DNA from: Amycolatopsis tolypomycina
GTDB taxonomy: Bacteria > Actinomycetota > Actinomycetes > Mycobacteriales > Pseudonocardiaceae
Assembly (NCBI RefSeq): GCF_900105945.1
Contig: NZ_FNSO01000003.1
Span: forward strand, 186,001 to 250,000
Reading direction: 5' to 3'
DNA: 64,000 nucleotides
Shown: piece by piece, positions 39,978 to 49,432 of the stretch
Numbering within the stretch: position 1 is the first letter of the stretch
Layout of the letters: the number at the start of each line of letters is the position of its first letter
The notes under the pieces: model-generated
Databases searched by the model: none
What the model was told of the DNA's origin: nothing
The model's input: the letters and a program-made list of their open reading frames with translations, nothing else
Translations under genes and position numbers: made by a program

Positions 39978-40579
39978 CACAGCTCGAGCACGCTGTCCGC
40001 GGCTTCGAGCAGCGGCGGGTGGTGGGTGGCCACCACGACCGCCGCGCCGGCCGCCGTCGACCGGGCGATCACCTCGACCAGCCACTCCTTGCCCGCGGTG
40101 TCCAGCGCGCGTTCCGGCTCGTCGAGCAGGAGCACCCGGTGCGGCCGCGCGGTGACGCCGAGCAGGAGCAGGCGACGGCGCTGGCCCGCGGAGAAGTGGC
40201 CGGACGTCACCCGCATGCGTTCGCCGAGGCCCGCGTCCCGCAGCAGCTCCTCGTGGTTGCCGAGGTCGGCGCCGAACGAGCCGGACAGCAGCTCGAGGTG
40301 CTGCAGCGGCGTGAGCTCGGCGAAGAAGTCGGAGTCGTCGAACAGCACCGACACCTTGCGGCGGAACTCGACGTCCCGCTCGTCCGGCACCTTGCCGTCG
40401 ATCAGCACGCGGCCGCGCTGCGGCTTCTGCATGCCGTAGAAGCAGCGCATCAGTGTCGACTTGCCGACCCCGTTGGGCCCGACGATCGCCGCGCACTCGC
40501 CGGGGTCGACGGAGAAGTCCAGGTCGTCGAACAGCCACAGCTCGCCGGCCCGGACGCCGAGCGCCTTCGCGTCGATCAT
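39974..40579 (-). CDS. ABC transporter ATP-binding protein
   Basis: 201 residues. Walker A GPNGVGKST, signature FSAGQRRRL (variant of LSGGQ), Walker B RVLLLDEPERALD, H-loop THHPPLLE. Slightly short with a Ser-Ala in the signature, but all nucleotide contacts are there. ATG overlaps the stop of the LLM oxidoreductase gene by 4 bases, so it belongs to one transcript with it and the permease. Confidence 0.87.
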   Translation of the reverse strand: MIDAKALGVRAGELWLFDDLDFSVDPGECAAIVGPNGVGKSTLMRCFYGMQKPQRGRVLIDGKVPDERDVEFRRKVSVLFDDSDFFAELTPLQHLELLSGSFGADLGNHEELLRDAGLGERMRVTSGHFSAGQRRRLLLLGVTARPHRVLLLDEPERALDTAGKEWLVEVIARSTAAGAAVVVATHHPPLLEAADSVLELW

Positions 40580-41457
40580 CGGAGGTGTTCGAGGACCGGC
40601 GCGAACTCGTCGAGGAACGGTTCGAGGATGGTGAAGTAGCTGAAGCCGAACCGCTCCCGGTGCCCGCGGAGCTGGTCGGCGATCTGCGCCGGCGTGCCGA
40701 CGAGGACGACCGGCAGCTCGCTGAGCGCTTCGGCGTCCAACCGGCCTTCCACGATCAGTTCGACCTCGGCCAGGCCGGCCGCGCGGTCGTTCGTGACCTT
40801 CACGAACTGGCAGAGGAGGTTGAACTCCACGTGCGCCTCGCGGTCGCCGAGCTTCGCGCGGACGAACGCCACGCGCTCGTCGATCTCCTCGGGTGTGGCC
40901 GCGGCCAGGGGAGCGCCGTCGGGGGTCTTCGTGGTCCCGGTGAAGCCGATGATGTCGGCGTGCTCGGCGGCGAGGGTCAGCACCCGGTCGCCGCGGCCGC
41001 CGAGCAGCAGCGGCGGCCCCTCGGGACGCGTCGGCGTGGGCTTGTGCTCCGGGTCGGCGTACAGCCGCTTGAGCTCGGTGATCGTCCGCTCGAGGTGGTC
41101 GACGCGCTCGCGGGCGGACGGGAACGGCAGCCCGGCGGCCTCGAACTCCTCCTTGACGTACCCGGCGCCGAGCCCGAGCTCCAGGCGCCCGTCGGTGAAC
41201 TGGTCGGTGCCGGTGACTTCCCGGGCGAGCAGCACGGGGTTGTAGAACGGCGCGTTGAGCACGAACGTGTTCAGCTTGACCCGCGAGGTGACCTCGCCGG
41301 CCAGGACGAGCGCCGGGAACGGCGGCGCCATGCCCAGGTGGTCGGCCGCCGACAGGACGTCGTAGCCGAGGTCCTCGACCTTGCGGCACTTCTCGACCCA
41401 GGCCGCGCGGCTGTCCGGCACGACCATGTTGACACCGAAGCGGAAATCCCCAGTCAT
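40576..41457 (-). CDS. LLM class F420-dependent oxidoreductase
   Basis: 293 residues, TIM-barrel bacterial luciferase-like. FRFGVNMVVPDSRAAWVEKCRKVEDLGYDVLSAADHLG, then GRLELGLGAGYVKEEFEAAGLPFPS and PPLLLGGRGDRVLTLAAEHADIIGFTG are hallmark stretches of the TIGR03621-type mycobacterial F420 family. It would use F420 or FMN to oxidise or reduce an unknown small molecule. A close paralogue is directly upstream. Confidence 0.87.
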   Translation of the reverse strand: MTGDFRFGVNMVVPDSRAAWVEKCRKVEDLGYDVLSAADHLGMAPPFPALVLAGEVTSRVKLNTFVLNAPFYNPVLLAREVTGTDQFTDGRLELGLGAGYVKEEFEAAGLPFPSARERVDHLERTITELKRLYADPEHKPTPTRPEGPPLLLGGRGDRVLTLAAEHADIIGFTGTTKTPDGAPLAAATPEEIDERVAFVRAKLGDREAHVEFNLLCQFVKVTNDRAAGLAEVELIVEGRLDAEALSELPVVLVGTPAQIADQLRGHRERFGFSYFTILEPFLDEFAPVLEHLR

Positions 41458-41471
41458 GATGACCAAGGTAC

Positions 41472-42314
41472 TCAGCGGAGCTTTTCGATCACCGGGGCCA
41501 GCCTGGTGAGATCGTCTTCGAGCACGGTGAAGTAGCTGACGCCGAGGGTTTCGCGGGTGCGCAGCAGCTGCTCGGCGACCGCTTCGGCCGAACCGGCGAG
41601 GACCGTCGCCAGCTCGCCGAGTTCGTCGACGCCGAGGTGCGGCACGAGCTGGTGGGCCTCCGCCAGTGCCGCCCGCCGGTCGCCGGTGATCCGGACGAAG
41701 TGGACCATCAGGTTCAGCTCGGTGTCCCGGCCGTCGAGCACGTTCCTGACGAAGTCCGCGCGCTCGGCCAGCGCGGCGGGACCGGCCAGGGCCAGCCGGC
41801 CCTCGGGCGCGCCGGGCGCGGTACCGGTGAGGGCGATGGTGTCGGCGTGCGCGGCGGCGAAGGTCAGCATCCGGTCGCCGCGGCCGCCGAGCAGCAGCGG
41901 CGGGCGCGGGCGGCCGTCGAACGCGCGCTCGACCTCGGTGACCGCGGCGGCGACCCGCCGGAACCGGTCGCCGGGCGTGCCCCACTCGATCCCGGCGGCT
42001 TCGAACTCCGCGCGGACGTACCCGGCGCCGAGCCCGATCTCCACCCGGCCGCCGGTGAACTCGTCGAGCGCGGCGAGGTCGCGGGCCAGGACCACCGGGT
42101 TGTGGAAGCTCGCGTTGAGGACGTAGGTGTTCAGCCGGATCCGCTCGGTGGCCTCGGCGGCGAGCAGCAGGGCGGGCACCGGCGCGACCCGGCCGAGGTG
42201 GTCGACCACGCCGGCGACGTCGTAGCCGAGGTCCTCGGCCTGCCGGCACTTCGCCACCCACTCGGCCCGTGAGCCGGGCACGTACAACGCCACGCCGAAG
42301 CGGAACGGTCTCAT
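41472..42314 (-). CDS. LLM class F420-dependent oxidoreductase, tandem paralogue
   Basis: 280 residues, clearly homologous along its length to the next gene (same PFRFGVALYVPGSRAEWVAKCRQAEDLGYDVAGVVDHLG start, ELGLGAGYVRAEFEAAG and PPLLLGGRGDRMLTFAAAHAD). ATG start. 14 bp separate the two copies, a tandem duplication with diverged substrate loops (shorter region near residue 125-145). Confidence 0.87.
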   Translation of the reverse strand: MRPFRFGVALYVPGSRAEWVAKCRQAEDLGYDVAGVVDHLGRVAPVPALLLAAEATERIRLNTYVLNASFHNPVVLARDLAALDEFTGGRVEIGLGAGYVRAEFEAAGIEWGTPGDRFRRVAAAVTEVERAFDGRPRPPLLLGGRGDRMLTFAAAHADTIALTGTAPGAPEGRLALAGPAALAERADFVRNVLDGRDTELNLMVHFVRITGDRRAALAEAHQLVPHLGVDELGELATVLAGSAEAVAEQLLRTRETLGVSYFTVLEDDLTRLAPVIEKLR

Positions 42315-42384
42315 GGCCGCGAAACTACCGGGAAACGGTGGAAGGGGACGCCCCGACGGGACGTCCCCTTCCGCCTCAGAACGT

Positions 42385-44205
42385 TCAGCTCAGGCGCTGG
42401 GCCAGCGCGTCGAGCTCGTCGCGCAGCGAGGTCGGGACCTCGCCGATCTTCTCGAACCACTCCTCGATCAGCGGCAGCTCCTCGCGCCACTCCTCGGGCT
42501 TGACCTCGAGCGCGGCCTGGATGTCCTCGATCGGCTCGGTCAGGCCCTCGGTGTCGAGGTCCTCCGCGCGCGGCACGAAGCCGACCGGCGTCTCGACGGC
42601 GTTGCCCTTGCCCTCGACGCGCTCGATGACCCACTTGAGGATCCGCGAGTTCTCGCCGAAGCCCGGCCACAGGAAGCGGCCGTCGTCGCCGCGGCGGAAC
42701 CAGTTGACGTAGAAGATCTTCGGCAGCTTGTTCGCGTCGGCGTTCTTGCCGAGGTTCAGCCAGTGCTTGAAGTAGTCACCGGCGTGGTAGCCGAGGAACG
42801 GCAGCATCGCCATCGGGTCGCGGCGGACGTTGCCGACCGCGCCGGCCGCGGCCGCGGTGGTTTCCGACGACATGGTGGCGCCCATGAACACGCCGTGCTG
42901 CCAGTCGCGGGCCTCGTTCACCAGCGGCACCGTGGTCTTGCGGCGGCCGCCGAACAGGATCGCCGAGATCGGCACGCCCTTCGGGTCGTCCCACTCCGGC
43001 GCGAGGATCGGGCACTGCGACATCGGCGTGCAGTAGCGCGAGTTCGGGTGGGCGGCCTTCTCGTCGGAGTCCGGCGTCCAGTCCTGCTTCTTCCACGACG
43101 TCGCGTGCTCGGGCCGGTTCTCCATGCCCTCCCACCAGATGTCGCCGTCGTCGGTCAGGGCGACGTTCGTGAAGACCGTGTTGCCCTTCTCGATCGTGCG
43201 CATCGCGTTCGGGTTGGTGTGCCAGTCGGTGCCCGGCGCGACGCCGAAGAAGCCGAACTCGGGGTTGACCGCGTACAGGCGGCCGTCTTCGCCGAAGCGC
43301 ATCCAGGCGATGTCGTCGCCCAGGGTCTCGGCGCGCCAGCCCGGGATGGTCGGCTGCAGCATGGCGAGGTTGGTCTTGCCGCAGGCGCTGGGGAACGCCG
43401 CCGCGACGTAGTGGACCTTGTCCTCGGGCGAGATCAGCTTGAGGATCAGCATGTGCTCGGCGAGCCAGCCCTCGTCACGCGCCATCACCGACGCGATGCG
43501 CAGCGAGTAGCACTTCTTGCCCAGCAAGGAGTTGCCGCCGTAGCCCGAGCCGTAGCTCCAGATCGCGCGCTCTTCGGGGAAGTGCGAAATGTACTTCGTT
43601 TCGTTGCAGGGCCAGGAAACGTCCTTCTCGCCCGGTTCGAGCGGGTGACCCACGGAGTGCAGCGCGGGCACGAATTCGCGCTCGGACCCGTCCGGGGCAA
43701 TGAACTTCTCGAGGGCGGCCTTGCCGGCGCGGGTCATCACGCGCATCGAAGCGACGACGTACGCGAAATCCGTGATTTCGATACCCAGCTTGGGATTGTC
43801 GTCACCGAGCGGGCCCATGCAGAACGGGATGACGTACATCGTGCGGCCACGCATCGAGCCGCGGAACAGCTCGGTCATGGTGGCCTTCATCTCGGCCGGG
43901 TCCATCCAGTTGTTGGTCGGACCGGCGTCCTCGGGACGCTCCGAACAGATGAAGGTGCGGTCTTCCACGCGGGCGACGTCGTTCGGGTCGGAAGTGGCCC
44001 AGAAGGAGTTCGGCTTCGACTTGAGCTGCACGAACGTGCCCGCCTCGACCAGCTCCTGGTTGATGCGGGCGGCTTCTTCGTCAGACCCGTCGACCCACAC
44101 CACGCGGTCCGGGGTGGTCAGTTCGGCGACCTCCCGGACGAAGGACAGCACGCCGGTGTGCGTCGTCGGCGCGGTGTCCAGTCCGGGGATGGCGACTGCG
44201 GTCAT
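42385..44205 (-). CDS. pckG: phosphoenolpyruvate carboxykinase (GTP)
   Basis: 606 residues, normal length for GTP-type PEPCK. P-loop with catalytic Cys in [15 protein letters not shown] (about 275-290), Mn-site and substrate residues in the region [16 protein letters not shown], guanine pocket region [25 protein letters not shown]. Converts oxaloacetate and GTP to PEP, CO2 and GDP: gluconeogenesis. ATG 44205 follows AGGAGTAGAG; the upstream frame has no ribosome site. The leader (next entry) has hairpins that could regulate it. Confidence 0.95.
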   Translation of the reverse strand: MTAVAIPGLDTAPTTHTGVLSFVREVAELTTPDRVVWVDGSDEEAARINQELVEAGTFVQLKSKPNSFWATSDPNDVARVEDRTFICSERPEDAGPTNNWMDPAEMKATMTELFRGSMRGRTMYVIPFCMGPLGDDNPKLGIEITDFAYVVASMRVMTRAGKAALEKFIAPDGSEREFVPALHSVGHPLEPGEKDVSWPCNETKYISHFPEERAIWSYGSGYGGNSLLGKKCYSLRIASVMARDEGWLAEHMLILKLISPEDKVHYVAAAFPSACGKTNLAMLQPTIPGWRAETLGDDIAWMRFGEDGRLYAVNPEFGFFGVAPGTDWHTNPNAMRTIEKGNTVFTNVALTDDGDIWWEGMENRPEHATSWKKQDWTPDSDEKAAHPNSRYCTPMSQCPILAPEWDDPKGVPISAILFGGRRKTTVPLVNEARDWQHGVFMGATMSSETTAAAAGAVGNVRRDPMAMLPFLGYHAGDYFKHWLNLGKNADANKLPKIFYVNWFRRGDDGRFLWPGFGENSRILKWVIERVEGKGNAVETPVGFVPRAEDLDTEGLTEPIEDIQAALEVKPEEWREELPLIEEWFEKIGEVPTSLRDELDALAQRLS

Positions 44206-44554
44206 CTCTACTCCTGACTTCCGACGACAAATGAGCCCGCCTCGGAACGTCAGTGTTCCGACGCGGGCCTCGTTGCCGGCGACCGAATGGCTTCGCACAC
44301 CGGCTGGCGAACCGGTGTGTGCGATTTGGGATTCCCCGAGAGTAGCCGCATGACCGGCGAGTAACCGAGAGCTGACGTGTAGGTTCTCTCACAAGAACGA
44401 TAAGGGAATCGATTCAGATGTCACTTGATCGGTGTATTCGCTGAAAATCTTCCGGTGGCCCGGGACACACCTGTGACCTTGTCGTTTTCATTGAAGACAT
44501 GAAGAAAGCCCGAGGCCGGAGCCTCGGGCCTTCAAACTATGACCTGGGTCACTT
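44206..44554. other. intergenic region upstream of pckG
   Basis: 349 bp with no gene. On the minus strand it should contain the pckG promoter and a long leader: inverted repeat GGAAC-GTCA-GTGTTCC type at 44238-44258 and a 10-bp GC-rich hairpin ACACACCGG...CCGGTGTGC at 44296-44322. AT-rich 44380-44490 is the likely promoter area (TATCGTTCTT, TTGAAGACAT). The hairpin at 44508-44529 ends the next gene. Confidence 0.5.
44508..44529 (-). terminator. terminator of the DxDxDG-repeat gene
   Basis: GCCCGAGGC stem with a 4-nt loop; on the minus strand it is followed by TTTCTTC, 25 bases after the stop of the 44555-45259 gene. Confidence 0.7.
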
Positions 44555-45259
44555 TCAGTTCGGCGAAATCCACTGCCCGGTGCCGGAGTCGATGCGCGCG
44601 ACGCCTTCCAGGGTCTGCGTGCCGGCCTCGCCCCAGGCGGCGTCGGCGGCCGGGTCGCCCTCGGTCCCCGAGTTCATCAGTCCACTGGAGACTTCGGTCC
44701 ACTGGCCGGGGCCGGAGTGCTCGAACGTCGTGGTGGTGCCGTCGGCCTCGGTCTGCACGGCGATGTCCGCTTCGCCGTCGCCGTCCTTGTCGGTGAAGGC
44801 GATGGTGCCGCCGCTCTTCGTCTCGACGATGGCGGTGTCGTTGTGGCCGTCGTGGTCGGTGTCGATGGTCGCGACCCCCGCGTCGACCTCGCCGTCCGGC
44901 AGGTCGGCGTGGATGTGGCCGCCGGAGCTGTCGTCACGGCCGCCCGTGTCGGAGTCGTCGTGGCCGCCGCCGGAGCCGTCCTGGACCCACTGGCCGCTGG
45001 CCTCGTCGTAGACCGCCTGCTCGACGACCTTCCCGTTTTCGTCCAGCACGGCGTAGTGGTCGGCCTCGCCGTCGTGGTTCGTGTCGATGAAGGCCTGGCC
45101 CGAGCCGTCTTCGTGCTCGATGATCGCGGTGTCGTTCACCCCGTCTTCGTTCACGTCGTAGTTGACCTCGGCCTGGTACTCCTGGCCGTCGACGTGGACG
45201 GTCATCGCGTCCGCGCTGCTCGCGTCGGTGTCGCTGCCGCCGCTCTCGTCGACCCACAT
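44555..45259 (-). CDS. acidic DxDxDG-repeat protein (DUF6802-like)
   Basis: 234 residues, strongly acidic. Repeated DxDxDG calcium-binding-like loops: DVNEDGVND, DTNHDGEAD, DTDHDGHND, DKDGDGEAD. Each is followed by hydrophobic beta strands (YAVLDENGKVVE), reminiscent of dockerin/thrombospondin-3-like or VCBS loops. No signal peptide, no membrane segment, so location is unclear. Gly/Asp/Ser-rich linker in the middle (DGSGGGHDDSDTGGRDDSSGG). ATG behind GGGGGAAG. Function unknown; a calcium-binding structural role is inferred. Confidence 0.7.
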   Translation of the reverse strand: MWVDESGGSDTDASSADAMTVHVDGQEYQAEVNYDVNEDGVNDTAIIEHEDGSGQAFIDTNHDGEADHYAVLDENGKVVEQAVYDEASGQWVQDGSGGGHDDSDTGGRDDSSGGHIHADLPDGEVDAGVATIDTDHDGHNDTAIVETKSGGTIAFTDKDGDGEADIAVQTEADGTTTTFEHSGPGQWTEVSSGLMNSGTEGDPAADAAWGEAGTQTLEGVARIDSGTGQWISPN

Positions 45260-45351
45260 GGCACTTCCCCCTTCGAAACGCTCCGACCTGCTGTCTGAGG
45301 GTATGACTCACCGTAGGCCCGTTCGGTTCCGCTCCACAACCGGACCGGCGC

Positions 45352-47190
45352 TCAGGCCGTTTTGTCCCGCAGCGCCCGGATCCGGGTAAGGAAGGCTTCG
45401 GCGCGCTCACGGCCGTCGCTGACCTCCTTGAGCCGCTTCGACACGACCGAGATCTTCTTGGCGCGTTCCTGGGCGCCCATCTTGATCGTCTTGTCGACTT
45501 CCTTCATCTCCGCCTCGATGGCGTCGATGCGCCGGCCCAGCGCCTCGTCCAGTGCCATCGACAGCTGCTGCTCGGCCTCGATGAGCTGTTCGGCGACGAG
45601 CTGGTCGAGCGTCGAACGGGCGTCCGCGATGGCCTCCACCAGCCACTGCTTCATGTGCTGCTTGTCGGCCGCGTGCTTGCGCGTGCGGGCCATCCACCAG
45701 CCTGCCCCCAGGCCGATGATGATCGTCGCGGGCAGCACGACCGGGTTGAGGATCGCGACACCGGCCAGCGGGAGCGCGGCGACCTTGCCGGCGCCGACGC
45801 CGCCGGAGATGCCCATGAAGACGAGCAGCTTGTCCTCGGCCGTCGGCGGCTTCTTGTCCGGCGGGCGCAGCACCACCGGCGGGCCGCCCGCCCTGGCGAA
45901 CTGCGCGCGGATGACGTCGAGCTCTTCGGGCGAGAACAGCTCCGACAGCGAGACGTTGGTGACCTGGTTCAGTCGTTGCGAGAGCAGCATGGAGATCCGC
46001 TGCGACGTCGTCTGCAGCGCGATGTCGACCTGCTGCGGCAGCGCGGCCAGCTCGTCGCGCTTGGCCGCGTCGATCAGCTGGCGGAAGTGGGTCTGCGCGT
46101 CCCGCATCTGGCGGCTGGACTCGTGGCCGACCTCGACGCGGGTGCGCTGCACCTCGCCGCGCAGCTTCAGCTGCCAGCCGCGGGTGGAGCTGCGGCGTTC
46201 GGCCTGCAGCTGGTCACGGCGTTCGCGCAGCTGCTCGGCCTCGGCCTCGCCCGCCGACAGCGCCCGGCTCTCGGCCTGCAGCTTGGCCTTCAGCTCGCCC
46301 AGCGCGCTGGACAGCGCGCGCAGCGTGTTCGCCTCGCCGAGCATCGCCGACCGGCCGACCAGCAGCTCCTGCAACGCCGTCTGGATCGCCGCGACCCCGG
46401 ACTTCTCGCGCAGCATCGCGGCCATCTGCTCGTTGGGCGCCTTCGCCGCTGTCTCGAACATCCGCGCCGACACCGGGTGGAACACCGCGTCGGCGAAGCG
46501 GGGCGCATGCTCGCGCAGCAGCTGCTTGTCGGCCTCCATGACCTCGCGCCAGCCGCGGAACATGTCCACCTTGGTCAGCGCGAACACCACTGTCTCGACG
46601 CGCTCGCCGACGTCACGCAGGAACTGCAGCTCGGTCGCGGTGAACGGCGCCGAGGCGTCGACGACGAACAGCAGCGCGGTGGCGCCCGCGGCGGCTTCCT
46701 TGGCGAGCTCGCCGTGCATCGAATCGAGCCCGCCGACCCCCGGCGTGTCGACCAGCGAAAGCCGTTCAAGCAGCGGCACCGGGCCGGTGACCTCGACGTA
46801 CCGCGGCGGGAGCTGGCCCGGCGGCAGCTCGTGGGCGGCGGAGACCCAGTTGATCAGCTGGCCGAGGTCGATCGGCACCGGGGCGAGCTGGCCGGGGTAG
46901 CAGGCGTGCGCGCCCCAGGTGTCCGCGTGGTCGAACACCAGATAGGTCGCGGTGGCGACGTCGGCGTCCACCGGGGACAGCCCCGGCCGCGCGATGAGCG
47001 CGTTGACCAGCGAACTCTTGCCGCGGTTGGTCTCGCCGACGACCACGACGGCCGGCTTTTTCGGCCGGGCCTTGCGGATGTCCTCGACCCACTTGGCGGC
47101 GTCCGGATCGGCGTCGCGGACGACGGTCAGCAGCTGGTCTCGGGTCGCGGCGACCTGCGCGGGCAGGCTCGGCGCGGTGGGTGCGCTCAC
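45352..47190 (-). CDS. dynamin-like GTPase, membrane-inserting
   Basis: 612 residues. G1 GETNRGKSS (52-60), G2/G3 LSLVDTPGVGGLDSMHG (about 150), G4 FALTKVDM (about 210). Long coiled helical domain (about 260-420; EAEQLRERRDQLQAERR) and a hydrophobic hairpin (about 455-500: GVAILNPVVLPATIIIGLGAGWW) followed by another coiled coil. This is the bacterial dynamin-like/IniA-type layout: membrane-binding GTPase. GTG overlaps the GrpE-like gene stop by 4 bases. A second dynamin-like GTPase is 2.2 kb upstream on the same strand; they may form a heteromeric pair like IniA/IniC or DynA/DynB. Confidence 0.85.
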   Translation of the reverse strand: MSAPTAPSLPAQVAATRDQLLTVVRDADPDAAKWVEDIRKARPKKPAVVVVGETNRGKSSLVNALIARPGLSPVDADVATATYLVFDHADTWGAHACYPGQLAPVPIDLGQLINWVSAAHELPPGQLPPRYVEVTGPVPLLERLSLVDTPGVGGLDSMHGELAKEAAAGATALLFVVDASAPFTATELQFLRDVGERVETVVFALTKVDMFRGWREVMEADKQLLREHAPRFADAVFHPVSARMFETAAKAPNEQMAAMLREKSGVAAIQTALQELLVGRSAMLGEANTLRALSSALGELKAKLQAESRALSAGEAEAEQLRERRDQLQAERRSSTRGWQLKLRGEVQRTRVEVGHESSRQMRDAQTHFRQLIDAAKRDELAALPQQVDIALQTTSQRISMLLSQRLNQVTNVSLSELFSPEELDVIRAQFARAGGPPVVLRPPDKKPPTAEDKLLVFMGISGGVGAGKVAALPLAGVAILNPVVLPATIIIGLGAGWWMARTRKHAADKQHMKQWLVEAIADARSTLDQLVAEQLIEAEQQLSMALDEALGRRIDAIEAEMKEVDKTIKMGAQERAKKISVVSKRLKEVSDGRERAEAFLTRIRALRDKTA

Positions 47191-47573
47191 GGGTTCTTCT
47201 TCGCGTAGACGGTGACGATCGGGGCGCGCAGCAGGCGGTCGTGGTCGGCGAAGCCGGTGACCTCGGTTTCGGCGACGATGCCGTCGAGCGCCGGGTCCTC
47301 GGTCGGGACCGCGCCGCCGGCTTCGTGGCGGGCCGGGTCGAACCGCTCGCCGTCGGGCCGCAGGGCGTGGACGCCGACCGCGGCGAGACCCTCCTCCAGG
47401 CGTTCGACGACGCCGCCGCTGCGGGCGCGGTCCAGGGCGTACAGGCACATCTGGATCAGCGCCTGGCGATCCGCGAGGGCACGCTCAAGGTCGCTCACCT
47501 GCTGCAAGGGGTGCACATCGGTGTCCGACGCGACGGAGCCGCTGTCGGTTCCCTCCTTGCGAAACCACGCCAT
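47187..47573 (-). CDS. GrpE-like nucleotide exchange factor domain protein
   Basis: 128 residues. The C-terminal half (GERFDPARHEAGGAVPTEDPALDGIVAETEVTGFADHDRLLRAPIVTVY) matches the beta-domain of GrpE, which opens Hsp70 nucleotide pockets; the N-terminal helix is shorter than in real GrpE (one heptad-like region DLERALADRQALIQMCLYALDRARS). ATG start; translationally coupled to the dynamin-like gene. A dedicated Hsp70 is not in the window. Such GrpE-like genes next to dynamins in actinomycetes are a recurrent context. Confidence 0.75.
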   Translation of the reverse strand: MAWFRKEGTDSGSVASDTDVHPLQQVSDLERALADRQALIQMCLYALDRARSGGVVERLEEGLAAVGVHALRPDGERFDPARHEAGGAVPTEDPALDGIVAETEVTGFADHDRLLRAPIVTVYAKKNP

Positions 47574-47591
47574 GCGTCCAGTTTGGCGGAC

Positions 47592-48206
47592 TCAGCCGCC
47601 GTCCGGGGGCGAAACCGGGCGAAGGAACCTGATCAGGATCGTCCGGAGGATCGCCTGCTCGGCCGCCAGATCGAGGTCCGGGTCGATGCTGGCCCGCGAG
47701 ATCATCGCGTCGATCAGGCCGGCGAGCCAGCCGGCGACCGCGCGCGGGGCGACACCGGGGTCGATCTGCCCGGCCGCGGCGGCGCGGGCGACCAGGACGG
47801 CGAGGCCGTCCCGCAACGCGCGGTCGTTGCGCTGGATCAGCTCGGCGAACTCGTCGTCACGGGCGGCCTGCGCGGCGGCTTCCAGGACGATCCGGACGAC
47901 CCCCGGGTGGGCGACCTGACCGGCCAGGTCGGTGACGACGTCGAGCAGGGCGGCCAGCGGGTCGTCCGTCCTCGCCGCCGCTTCGAGGCGTTCGGCCGTC
48001 TCGGCGGCGTCGTCGGTGAAGATCGCCGTGAAGACCGCGCGCTTGCTGGGGAAGTAGTGGAAGAGGCTGCCGGAGCTGATGCCCGCGGCCCGGCAGATGT
48101 CCGCCGTCGTCGTCCGCTCGAAGCCCTTTTCGGCGAAGCAGCCGGCGGCGGCGTCGACGATCGCGCGGCGCTTGGCCGCGTGCTTCGCCGGGTCGACGGT
48201 CCTCAT
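47592..48206 (-). CDS. TetR family regulator
   Basis: 204 residues. HTH at about 10-60 (KRRAIVDAAAGCFAEKGFERTTTADICRAAGISSGSLFHYFPSKRAVF). ATG overlaps the stop of the YqeB-like gene by 4 bases, hence the same transcript. Target likely the YqeB-TetR unit itself: ACCG-AGCACG-CGGT in front of the first gene is a candidate operator. Confidence 0.88.
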   Translation of the reverse strand: MRTVDPAKHAAKRRAIVDAAAGCFAEKGFERTTTADICRAAGISSGSLFHYFPSKRAVFTAIFTDDAAETAERLEAAARTDDPLAALLDVVTDLAGQVAHPGVVRIVLEAAAQAARDDEFAELIQRNDRALRDGLAVLVARAAAAGQIDPGVAPRAVAGWLAGLIDAMISRASIDPDLDLAAEQAILRTILIRFLRPVSPPDGG

Positions 48207-48682
48207 CGCTCGACCGGCGGCTCGTCGCGCCAGGGGTAGCCGTGCTCGGCGAAGGCGGGCGCCAGCTCGTGGTTCTTGAGGTCGGTCTTCTCGCGGGCGA
48301 TCTCGCGGCCGTCGGTCGTGCGCAGGACGAGTTCCTTGCCGTCGAGGTAGACGGCCTCGAGGTCGGCCTCGATGCGCCGGGTCTTGTCGCCGCGGACCAG
48401 CGTGACGCGGGTCGGCGACACCGTGACGACGAGCCGTTCGTGGGCCCAGATCGCGGCGAAGACCAGCCCGAGCACGAGCCCGCCGGCGACCGCGGCCAGC
48501 GTCGCCCACGGCTGGGGCAGCTTCGTGAGCACCTTGAAGACGCCCTGGAACGGGAAGGCGGGCAGCTCGGTGACCCAGGCGGCGATGGCCCAGACCCCCA
48601 CGCCGAGCGCGCCGCCGATGAGCGGGCAGCCGACCCAGGACCCGGTGCGCAGCCACGACGGCTCGTCGACGGTCGTCTCCAT
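48203..48682 (-). CDS. YqeB-like membrane protein with PH-type C-terminus
   Basis: 159 residues. Two transmembrane helices (about 17-37 GCPLIGGALGVGVWAIAAWV; about 60-83 ATLAAVAGGLVLGLVFAAIW) followed by a beta-rich domain (LVVTVSPTRVTLVRGDKTRRIEADLEAVYLDGKELVLRTTDGREIA) of the PH-like kind. The YqeB family is annotated only by homology to Bacillus YqeB. TetR gene follows with overlapping ends. The leader contains TCTAATAATAGG, a possible -10, 13 bases before the ATG. Confidence 0.72.
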   Translation of the reverse strand: METTVDEPSWLRTGSWVGCPLIGGALGVGVWAIAAWVTELPAFPFQGVFKVLTKLPQPWATLAAVAGGLVLGLVFAAIWAHERLVVTVSPTRVTLVRGDKTRRIEADLEAVYLDGKELVLRTTDGREIAREKTDLKNHELAPAFAEHGYPWRDEPPVER

Positions 48683-48725
48683 GCCGCCTATTATTAGACC
48701 GCGTGCTCGGTTTATGAAAGCCGGG

Positions 48726-49373
48726 TCAGACGAGCTCGTCGATCACCTCACGCAGCACCGCTTCCAGGCCGGGGCCGTCTTCGGCGAGGCGGGAGGAGAC
48801 GAGCACCTGGTCTTCGGCCGTGCGCAGCCAGATCGAGCCGGCGACGGAGATCTCGATGACGTTCAGCCGGAAGGGGTACGCGCGGCGGCCCTGGCGGACC
48901 TCGGCCTCGCGGACCAGCTGGCCGAGCCGCTCGCCGGCGACGATCTGGCGGCGGTAGAAGCCGGGCGCCCACGGCGTGCCACCCGGCGGCTCGTGCGCGC
49001 CGCGCAGGGCGGGCCCGCGGGCGTTGGCGAAGTGGCGGGCCGCGGCCGGGGCGAAGAAGTCGACGGCCTGGCGCATCGCCGAGCCCGGGGCGAGCGCCGT
49101 CCGGCCGTAGCGGGTGCGGGTGCTGCGCGGATCGGGGTCTTCGCGGTTGCGGAGGAAGGCCAGCAGGTCGACCCACCAGTCGGCCCACTGGGCCTGGACG
49201 GCGGCCCGGTCGAGCCCGGCCGGGACGTGCACCGGGACCTGCGGCTCCACCGGCGGCAGCACCTGTCCTTCGGAAACGGACAGTGCCAGGGCGTCACGGA
49301 TGTACAGCGCGACGTCGACCTCGGTCTCGCTGCTCCAGCCCGCTCGCCAGGATGTCGTGTTTTCTAGGCGCAC
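48726..49373 (-). CDS. uncharacterised 215-residue protein
   Basis: Soluble protein without recognised domain. Conserved-looking aromatic stretches: AQWADWWVDLLAFLRNRE, TPWAPGFYRRQIVAGERLGQLVREAE, YPFRLNVIEISVAGSIWLRTAEDQVLVSSRLAED. The C-terminus is a short acidic helix. ATG start at 49373 directly follows the promoter-like region upstream. Lies between the dynamin pair and the YqeB unit, on the same strand. Function unknown. Confidence 0.6.
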   Translation of the reverse strand: MRLENTTSWRAGWSSETEVDVALYIRDALALSVSEGQVLPPVEPQVPVHVPAGLDRAAVQAQWADWWVDLLAFLRNREDPDPRSTRTRYGRTALAPGSAMRQAVDFFAPAAARHFANARGPALRGAHEPPGGTPWAPGFYRRQIVAGERLGQLVREAEVRQGRRAYPFRLNVIEISVAGSIWLRTAEDQVLVSSRLAEDGPGLEAVLREVIDELV

Positions 49374-49432
49374 GTCTCAACAGTACGCGGGAACCGGCGC
49401 CCACCAGCGAAAGTCGGCAATCAGAAACAAGC

